From positions 1 through 12,125 of the forward strand of contig JANXNO010000408.1 in assembly GCA_025354075.1 (NCBI GenBank): DNA of 12,125 nucleotides. Direction: 5' to 3'. Source of the stretch: Burkholderiales bacterium. Its GTDB lineage: Bacteria > Pseudomonadota > Gammaproteobacteria > Burkholderiales > Casimicrobiaceae. This document shows positions 6,608 through 12,125 of this stretch, piece after piece. The stretch's first letter is position 1; the number at the start of each line of letters is the position of its first letter. Under the pieces are notes generated by a model. That model was not told the DNA's origin. It was given only the letters and a program-made list of their open reading frames with translations, and made no database searches. Made by a program: the position numbers and the translations under genes.

Positions 6608-6664
6608 GTGCTGACCCTGAGCACCGCAGTATAGGGCAGGGAAACGCCTGTAAATGCGGTTTCC
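6608..6664 (-). promoter_or_regulatory. Likely promoter of the ParA pair, with two inverted repeats
   Basis: On the minus strand TTTACA (6654-6649) and TATACT (6633-6628) each match the sigma70 consensus at five of six positions, with a short 15-base spacer. Transcription would start near 6621, about 50 bases before the first ParA start. GGAAAC (6640-6645) and GTTTCC (6659-6664) form an inverted repeat covering the -35 box. GTGCT (6608-6612) and AGCAC (6620-6624) form a second at the expected start point. They could be an operator and a 5' stem, or the first could help end the peptidase transcript. The boxes are seen; function is inferred. Confidence 0.45.
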
Positions 6665-6690
6665 GCGCCTGATGCGTCGGCAAAGGCACG

Positions 6691-8691
6691 CTAGGGGCGG
6701 CCAATCGCCCGGCGCATAAATGTCTCAAGCCGGGTATAAAACTCCACGCGATTTTCAAGCTTGTTGAACCCGTGCCCCTCCTCGGTCTTGACCATCCACT
6801 CCACCGGTTTACCGAGCCGTTCCAGCGCGTCGCGCATCCGTTCACCGTGAATGATGGGCACGCGACGATCTTCGCCGCCATACGCCATGAACACTGGCAC
6901 CTTAATTTTGTCGGCGTTTTGCGCCGGAGAGGTCGCGCGCAATTGCGCCTTGTCGCGATCAGGGTCGCCCACTATCACCGGCAGCAAATAGCGCTGAAAG
7001 TCGCTGTCGCTGATGTCCGACCAGGTCACCGAATGAAAGAGCTGCAGGTCCGTGATCCCCGCATAATTTGCCGCGCATTGAAACTGCTCGGGCGTACGCA
7101 CCAACGCCTGCATGGCGGCATATCCGCCGTAGCTCGCGCCATAAATGCACACCCGTTTCGGGTCCGCGATACCCTGCTTCACCGCCCAGGCGACTGTGTC
7201 CGTCAAGTCATCCTGCATGGCGAGGCCCCACTGTTTGTAGCTCGCCAGCTGGTGCTTGAGACCGAGGCCGGTGGTGCCCCGAAAATTGGGCTGGATCACG
7301 GCATAACCACGCGACGCGAAATACTGCGCCTCGGCGTCCCAGCCCCAGCTGTAGGCAGGCACCCAGGGACCACCATGCGCAATCAAGATCAGCGGCAGGT
7401 TTTTTCCACTCGCCTGCTTCGGCAAGGTCAGCAACGCCGACAGCGGCAAATCATCACGCGCGAAAAATTTGACGATGCGTGATTCCGCCATTTGCGCAGG
7501 CTTCAGCCACGGGCGCGAATCGATCAAAAACTCCAGCTTGCGCGCCCGAAAGTCATACAGATACACCGTGCCCGGATTGTGATCAGTGTACGAGCGCACC
7601 AACATCCTTTTGCCCTGCTCCGGTGGCACAAATACGTTAACCGCATTCGGCAAGCCCTGATCAATCTGGCGCTGCAACTCGGCCCACGTGTCGTCGAACC
7701 AGATCATCGTCTGACGTTCGCCCACGTAGCTCGCGCCAACGAGTTTTTTAGCGACCGGATCAAACACCGGCTGCCCCATGTCGTAGTCGTCGCGAGCGGC
7801 TAGCACCTGCTGCGTTTGGCCGCGCTCATTGAGGCGCAGCAAGGCTGACGTCAAGCGCGAATTTTGCAGCGTTACGGGCGTTCGATCACGCAATCCAAAA
7901 CCAATGATGCTGCCGTCGTAACCGACCGCAGAAACCCACGACGCAGGTTCGCGAAAATCGCCGTCGAACCACTTAACCCATGGCGCTTTATCGTCTCGTC
8001 GATAAAATATTTTTGCTTGCGTACCCTTGCTGGAATACGCTGCGCGCGGCGCCCCATCACGATCCAGCGCCCACGCCTGCACATCACCCGGATTGTCGTA
8101 GCTCAGGAGCGTTTTGCGTGCGGTTCGCGTGTTCAAACGATACACATCACTGCTGTCAAAATCGCGCTCGTTGGCCGCAACAATAATGTCGTCCCCCCCA
8201 TCGGGCAATGTGGCCATCACCCGCGTGTAACGGGGGCGCACGATGAGCGAACGGCCGTCTCCGATAGGTAATGCCAGCCGCCGCGATTCACTGCCGTCCC
8301 GATCAACGGCAAACAGGCCGCCCGTCCGCCACGGACTGACAGTACCCGCTGCATCAAACACGTTACCGGTGACGAATGCCAGACGGGATGAGCTCACCCA
8401 GTAGTGTTCGACAATGTCCGCATCGGCCAGCGTCGCCACCATTTTTGAGGTGCGCTTGTCGATGTCAATGACGGCGAGCCCGAGACGATTGCCGCTACGC
8501 GCCAGAAATGCAAGGTAGTTGCCATCGGGCGATAGCGTTGGACGTAGCACATCCGGCAAGCGGAAAAAATCTTGCACTGGAATATTTGCTGGCGATGTCT
8601 GCTGTGCTGCGCTTGCAGATTGTGCATGCGTGGCACCACTGCCACAGCACGCCAACACCAGCAGAAACACCCTGAGAAACCGAATCGTCAT
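6691..8691 (-). CDS. Secreted S9 family (prolyl oligopeptidase-like) peptidase
   Basis: 666 residues from ATG 8691; a TTG six bases earlier would add two residues. Residues 1-24 are a signal peptide ending in ATHAQ. An ACC near residue 15 is only a poor lipobox, so a soluble periplasmic or secreted protein is favoured. Residues ~40-400 are the beta-propeller that limits substrate entry (LSPDGNYLAFL at its start). Residues ~405-666 are the alpha/beta-hydrolase domain: oxyanion-region HGGPW (439-443), nucleophile GASYGG with Ser520, acid YGGEDRRVP with Asp608, base EEGHGF with His640. All three catalytic residues are present, so it should be active on short peptides, possibly acyl-peptides or dipeptides. 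It stands 105 bases downstream of the response regulator in the same direction and 117 bases before the ParA pair. No strong ribosome binding site is seen. Confidence 0.92.
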   Translation of the reverse strand: MTIRFLRVFLLVLACCGSGATHAQSASAAQQTSPANIPVQDFFRLPDVLRPTLSPDGNYLAFLARSGNRLGLAVIDIDKRTSKMVATLADADIVEHYWVSSSRLAFVTGNVFDAAGTVSPWRTGGLFAVDRDGSESRRLALPIGDGRSLIVRPRYTRVMATLPDGGDDIIVAANERDFDSSDVYRLNTRTARKTLLSYDNPGDVQAWALDRDGAPRAAYSSKGTQAKIFYRRDDKAPWVKWFDGDFREPASWVSAVGYDGSIIGFGLRDRTPVTLQNSRLTSALLRLNERGQTQQVLAARDDYDMGQPVFDPVAKKLVGASYVGERQTMIWFDDTWAELQRQIDQGLPNAVNVFVPPEQGKRMLVRSYTDHNPGTVYLYDFRARKLEFLIDSRPWLKPAQMAESRIVKFFARDDLPLSALLTLPKQASGKNLPLILIAHGGPWVPAYSWGWDAEAQYFASRGYAVIQPNFRGTTGLGLKHQLASYKQWGLAMQDDLTDTVAWAVKQGIADPKRVCIYGASYGGYAAMQALVRTPEQFQCAANYAGITDLQLFHSVTWSDISDSDFQRYLLPVIVGDPDRDKAQLRATSPAQNADKIKVPVFMAYGGEDRRVPIIHGERMRDALERLGKPVEWMVKTEEGHGFNKLENRVEFYTRLETFMRRAIGRP

Positions 8692-8796
8692 AGCCAAGTG
8701 TCGCTGAGCCCAGGTGCACCTCGACCGGGCGGGCTGCGCTTTGCGACGAATGACGACCGCAACGGATGAACGACGAATCCTGCTCGTGCGCCGACG
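8692..8796 (-). promoter_or_regulatory. Gap before the peptidase with a palindrome and direct repeats
   Basis: AGGTGCACCT (8712-8721) is a perfect 10-base palindrome 20 bases ahead of the peptidase start. CGACGAAT occurs twice (8744-8751 and 8771-8778). Either could bind a regulator, including the adjacent LytTR protein, whose family uses paired imperfect repeats. The 27-base spacing start to start does not fit the usual LytTR layout well. No clear promoter boxes or terminator were found in this gap. Confidence 0.25.
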
Positions 8797-9564
8797 CTAC
8801 ATTTGTTTGAACAGATGGAAAAAATGGCGGCTGACGTTGATTTTTTCGTTGCACCCACGCAGCACCAGCGAGTGTTTTTCGATGCCATCCCGGGTAATTT
8901 TGCTGATGCGCTGCACGTTGACAATGGCGCCACGATGTACCTGCCAGAACACGTCCGGATCGAGCCCGTTTACCAGCTCTTTCAGCGGTGTTCGGATGAG
9001 TACATCTTCTTTTTCAGTCACCACGCGGGTGTATTTGGTGTCTGACTGAAAGAAGATGACGTCGTCCACCGGAAACATCTTCACGTCCTGGCCCACCAGC
9101 GCCTTGATCCAGCGCAGCCGTTCTCCGCTGCGCGGCTGGTGACTGTTAAAAAGGTGCATCATCGGCGTCAAGTCTTCGGGCGGAACATCCACCGTACTGC
9201 GCAACCGGGCGAGCGTTACCGCGAGGCGATCTTCTTCGATGGGTTTGAGCAAATAATCAACCACGCCACGCTCAAATGCCTCAATCGCAAACTGGTCGTA
9301 AGCCGTGCATAAAACGATTTTTGCCCGATCACCAATCTCGCTTGCCACGTCAAGTCCCGACAGTAGCGGCATGCGAATATCTAAAAAGCATACGTCAGGT
9401 TTTGTATCCAGAAACTTGTCTAGCGCATCCTGACCGTTCACCGCTTCAGCGACCACTTCAAAATGCTCGCCATGCAGCGCTAACAGGTCGCGCATACGGT
9501 CACGCATCAACGGCTCGTCGTCAGCAAACAGACAGCGAATTTTTTCGGATTGTTTGTCAATCAT
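8797..9564 (-). CDS. LytTR-family response regulator (AlgR/LytR type)
   Basis: 255 residues. The receiver domain spans about 9-125: acidic pair Asp15/Asp16, phosphate-accepting Asp62 in FLDIRMP, Thr87, and Lys107 in LLKPI, so all catalytic positions are intact. The LytTR DNA-binding domain spans about 150-255 (VDDVIFFQSDTKYTRVVT, VHRGAIVNVQRI). It would be phosphorylated by the histidine kinase encoded immediately upstream and act as a transcription factor. Its ATG lies inside the kinase stop region with an 8-base overlap (9557-9564), and a GGAG sits seven bases before it (9572-9575), so translation of the pair is coupled. Target genes are unknown; the peptidase and phosphate genes on either side are the nearest candidates. 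Confidence 0.95.
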   Translation of the reverse strand: MIDKQSEKIRCLFADDEPLMRDRMRDLLALHGEHFEVVAEAVNGQDALDKFLDTKPDVCFLDIRMPLLSGLDVASEIGDRAKIVLCTAYDQFAIEAFERGVVDYLLKPIEEDRLAVTLARLRSTVDVPPEDLTPMMHLFNSHQPRSGERLRWIKALVGQDVKMFPVDDVIFFQSDTKYTRVVTEKEDVLIRTPLKELVNGLDPDVFWQVHRGAIVNVQRISKITRDGIEKHSLVLRGCNEKINVSRHFFHLFKQM

Positions 9565-10666
9565 CGTTTTGCTCCGTCACTGTGTCGGGATTCAGCGGCA
9601 GCGTCAAAGTTGCGATGCAGCCAACGGGTGAATTTTGCTGCAAGCGTACCTTCGCTGCATCGCCGTAAATCGCCTGCAACCGCTGCGCAATATTTGACAA
9701 CCCCATACCGCCGCCAATTTCCGTGTCACGGGCTGCGAGTAGGCCCATGCCAGTATCGGTCACGGTGACCACCAGCGCGTCGCCATTGATGGCTGCGCTG
9801 ACATCAATGCGCCCACCGTTCGGCGCGGGCTCAATACCGTGCTTAATCGCATTTTCCACCAGCGTCATGACCAGCGCGGGCGGCAGGTTCACCGCTTCCA
9901 CATCGGGGGGCGCATTCACGGCAAAGGCGAGCCGATCACCCATGCGGGTTTGCATGATCGCCAGGTAGGACGCGATCTGTTCAAACTCGTGTTTAAGCGG
10001 CGCTTTATCGTCGCGCATCAGCGGAATGGAGGTTCGCAGAAAACGAACCAGATGGCCAATTAATTTTGCGGCATCGGGCGCGCCTTTTTGCGCAAGCTGC
10101 TGCGCAGACGCCAGCGTATTAAATAAAAAATGCGGTTCAATCTGCGCCTGCAATACGCGCAAACGGGTTTCCACAAGCTGACGCGACACATCGCTCCGTT
10201 GCTTCTCGGTCGTGAGCCGGCGATTGACCACGGCCACGTGTTGTGCGCGCAAATACACGATGGCACCGACCACGGCTGCATACAGCAAACCTGCGGACAG
10301 GCCCGCGACGAGCGCGCCTTGAAAGCGCAAATAGAACGTCTGCCTTAGATCATTGCCGTAATAGCGATCCATCGCGGCACCGATCAGAATCGCCATGAAT
10401 ACCGCAGCAATAGGCGCAAGCACCGCGATGTGAATCAACTTGCGCGCCAGACTCGCGTTCGGCGAAAACACCGGAATGATCGCGAGGCCCAGCAAGAAGA
10501 ACAACACATTGAGCGCGGGCCACGCTTCGAAAAATGCGATGTCGGGCACCAGCCACGCAGCCAATGCGGCGAGTGCGAAGGCGGCGGGCACTGACAGAAA
10601 TAACCAGCGCCAGTGCGGCGACAGCACGCCGCTGAACTGGACGTGGGAATCTGTCTCGGACGACAT
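9557..10666 (-). CDS. LytS/YehU-type membrane sensor histidine kinase
   Basis: 369 residues from ATG 10666 (MSSETDSHVQ). A longer in-frame reading would overlap the phosphate transporter by about 80 codons and is rejected. Four membrane helices lie at about 20-40, 50-67, 78-98 and 117-138, with very little exposed loop, so the sensing part is the membrane domain itself. A coiled segment (140-175) leads to the His_kinase domain: QIEPHFLFN with phospho-accepting His179, N box LVENAIKHG with Asn272, G1 box DTGMGL with Asp304, and GGGMGLSNIAQRL (318-330). It should pass phosphate to the LytTR regulator that overlaps its end. Only 11 bases separate it from the transporter stop, and its ribosome binding site is poor, which suggests coupling to transporter translation. 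The signal is unknown; phosphate flux is a hypothesis from position only. Confidence 0.93.
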   Translation of the reverse strand: MSSETDSHVQFSGVLSPHWRWLFLSVPAAFALAALAAWLVPDIAFFEAWPALNVLFFLLGLAIIPVFSPNASLARKLIHIAVLAPIAAVFMAILIGAAMDRYYGNDLRQTFYLRFQGALVAGLSAGLLYAAVVGAIVYLRAQHVAVVNRRLTTEKQRSDVSRQLVETRLRVLQAQIEPHFLFNTLASAQQLAQKGAPDAAKLIGHLVRFLRTSIPLMRDDKAPLKHEFEQIASYLAIMQTRMGDRLAFAVNAPPDVEAVNLPPALVMTLVENAIKHGIEPAPNGGRIDVSAAINGDALVVTVTDTGMGLLAARDTEIGGGMGLSNIAQRLQAIYGDAAKVRLQQNSPVGCIATLTLPLNPDTVTEQNDD

Positions 10667-10677
10667 CGGTTTCGTCT

Positions 10678-11688
10678 CTAGAAAATCTGTTTGCCCACCC
10701 ACCAGGCCAACGCAGCAACAAACGCTGATGCTGGAATCGTCAATATCCACGCCCACACAATGTTGCCGGCGATGCCCCAGCGGACGGCGGACAATTTGCG
10801 TGCAGCACCCACCCCGACAATCGCGCCAGTGATGGTGTGGGTGGTTGACACAGGGATACCAAAGACCGATGAAACAAACAGCGTTATGGCACCGCCGGTT
10901 TCGGCGCAAAAACCACCCACCGGTTTCAGCTTGGTGATTTTTTGACCCATCGTTTTAACGATACGCCAGCCGCCAAACAAAGTGCCCAACGAAATCGCGG
11001 TGTAGCAGGAAATCACCACCCAGTATGGCAGCGTTTTTACGTCGGTCGTGGCATGCCCGGCAATGATCAACAACAGCCAGATGATGCCCATCGTCTTTTG
11101 CGCATCATTGCTGCCATGGCCCAGGCAATACAAGCCGCAGGAGACGAGTTGACCACGACGAAACCACTTGTCAACCCGCCCCGGTGTTGAACGACGAAAC
11201 ACCCACGACACCAGCAACAGCAGCAGCGCTCCGAGCGCGAAACCCATCAACGGCGCAACCAGAATAAACGCCACAGTCTTGGTGATGCCTGAGCTCACCA
11301 GCGCGCCGGTGCCCGCTTTGGCTACTGTCGCACCGATCATGCCGCCGATCAGCGCATGCGAGGACGACGACGGAATGCCGTAGTACCAGGTGATGATGTT
11401 CCAGCTGATCGCGCCGACCAGCGCGCCAAAGATCACGTGCGTGTCGACTACGGCTGGATTGACCATGCCCTTTCCGATGGTCGCAGCCACACTGAGCCCA
11501 AACACAAACAGCGCGAGAAAGTTGAAACACGCCGCCCACAACACCGCCTGGCCGGGTCGCAAAACGCCGGTGGAAACGATGGTGGCGATAGCGTTGGCGG
11601 CATCATGAAATCCATTCATGAAGTCGAAGCCGAGCGCGAGCACGACAAGCAGGACGATGACCCAGAGGGTGACAGCAGTTGGTTCCAT
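10678..11688 (-). CDS. pit: Low-affinity inorganic phosphate transporter, Pit family
   Basis: 336 residues, a complete short-form Pit protein with roughly ten hydrophobic segments. The two inverted family repeats are clear: NGFHDAANAIAT (25-36) with PSSSSHALIGG (106-116) in the first half, and GHGSNDAQKTMG (190-201) with VSTTHTITGAIVGVG (280-294) in the second. Pit proteins carry phosphate, often as a neutral metal-phosphate complex, across the inner membrane using the proton gradient; PiT/arsenate or sulfate variants exist but are less likely. ATG 11688 starts 22 bases after the DUF47 stop, the usual DUF47-pit arrangement. Its own ribosome binding site is weak, which fits a shared mRNA. Confidence 0.95.
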   Translation of the reverse strand: MEPTAVTLWVIVLLVVLALGFDFMNGFHDAANAIATIVSTGVLRPGQAVLWAACFNFLALFVFGLSVAATIGKGMVNPAVVDTHVIFGALVGAISWNIITWYYGIPSSSSHALIGGMIGATVAKAGTGALVSSGITKTVAFILVAPLMGFALGALLLLLVSWVFRRSTPGRVDKWFRRGQLVSCGLYCLGHGSNDAQKTMGIIWLLLIIAGHATTDVKTLPYWVVISCYTAISLGTLFGGWRIVKTMGQKITKLKPVGGFCAETGGAITLFVSSVFGIPVSTTHTITGAIVGVGAARKLSAVRWGIAGNIVWAWILTIPASAFVAALAWWVGKQIF

Positions 11689-11710
11689 GGCCGATCAGCA
11701 GCGCTAACGC

Positions 11711-12125
11711 TTACGCGTTTTCGATGACGATACCCTGCATGACGTTGGCCACGTCCTCGCAGCGATCGGTCACCGTCTCCAGCAGCTCATAAATTGCTTT
11801 GAGCTTGATCAGCTGCACCGCATCGCGTTCGGTACGGAACAACTTCGAGATGGCACCGCGCATGACGCGGTCTGCGTCCGATTCGAGGCGATCAATCTCT
11901 TCGCAAATTTTCAGAATGGCAGCGGCGTTGTCCATGTTGGACACCAGCGCCACGCCGGACTTGACGCGTTCGCAGCATTGCAGGCAAATTTCCGCCAGCT
12001 GCTTGGCCTCGGGTGTGATGCTTTTGATGTCATACAGCGAGACCGATTCCGCAGCATCCTGCATCAAGTCGAGCACATCATCCATGTTCGAGATGAGCTG
12101 GTGAATTTCTTCCCGGTCGAGCGGG
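11711..12125 (-). CDS. DUF47 (PhoU-like) phosphate transport accessory protein, N-terminus beyond window
   Basis: The last 137 codons are present; the frame is open past the right edge, and the start is missing. Upstream of the internal Met at 12085 the frame reads PLDREEIHQLISNMDDVLD, which matches the conserved DUF47 helix, so that Met is not the start. The rest is helical and acidic (KICEEIDRLESDADRVMRG, LIKLKAIYELLETVTDRCED). This is the fold of PhoU-like proteins, which are cytoplasmic, bind metal and are thought to control the Pit transporter encoded directly downstream. The family is usually slightly over 200 residues, so about one third is outside the window. The operon promoter must also lie there. 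Confidence 0.92.
   Translation of the reverse strand, partial: PLDREEIHQLISNMDDVLDLMQDAAESVSLYDIKSITPEAKQLAEICLQCCERVKSGVALVSNMDNAAAILKICEEIDRLESDADRVMRGAISKLFRTERDAVQLIKLKAIYELLETVTDRCEDVANVMQGIVIENA

Noticed and set aside
10667..10909. N-terminal extension of the histidine kinase
   Set aside because: The extra residues overlap the conserved C-terminus of the Pit transporter and look like an out-of-frame translation. ATG 10666 gives a normal kinase.

Overview
The window looks like chromosomal DNA from a betaproteobacterium, most likely Burkholderiales. This is inferred from the GC-rich coding sequence, the stand-alone Bug-type (tripartite tricarboxylate transporter) binding protein, the PIN-PhoH protein and the DUF47-Pit pair. 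No rRNA, tRNA, insertion sequence, CRISPR array or phage gene was seen.

Left part (1-2009, minus strand): a secreted glucose/sorbosone-type (PQQ-dependent) dehydrogenase with a PKD domain, open through the left edge. Its last ~45 residues do not read like the rest of the family. They resemble a C-terminal segment of a fumarate-reductase-type flavoprotein, so the gene may be a fusion, a deletion scar or an assembly chimera. A ~490-base gene-free stretch (2010-2503) follows. It has an AT-rich half and then a C/T-rich phoH leader. The leader holds three CCCTCC repeats, a G-quadruplex motif on the opposite strand, and a possible 19-codon leader peptide with six consecutive prolines.

Middle: two plus-strand genes, a PIN-PhoH ATPase/nuclease (2504-3943) and an orphan Bug solute-binding protein (4007-4966). 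They converge on two adjacent minus-strand ParF-like ParA ATPases (5168-5863 and 5905-6573), which have no ParB partner here and a likely promoter of their own just upstream of the first-transcribed gene.

Right part (all minus strand, transcribed right to left): DUF47 phosphate-transport accessory protein (cut by the right edge), Pit phosphate transporter, LytS-type histidine kinase, LytTR response regulator, then a secreted S9 prolyl-oligopeptidase-like hydrolase. The first four are packed with gaps of 22 and 11 bases and one 8-base overlap. This suggests one transcript joining phosphate uptake to a two-component system. The peptidase lies 105 bases further on, in the same direction, and could be co-transcribed or a target of the regulator.

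Most worth a second look: the phoH leader with its poly-proline mini-ORF, the junction in the dehydrogenase, the phosphate transporter/two-component operon, and the ParA pair.
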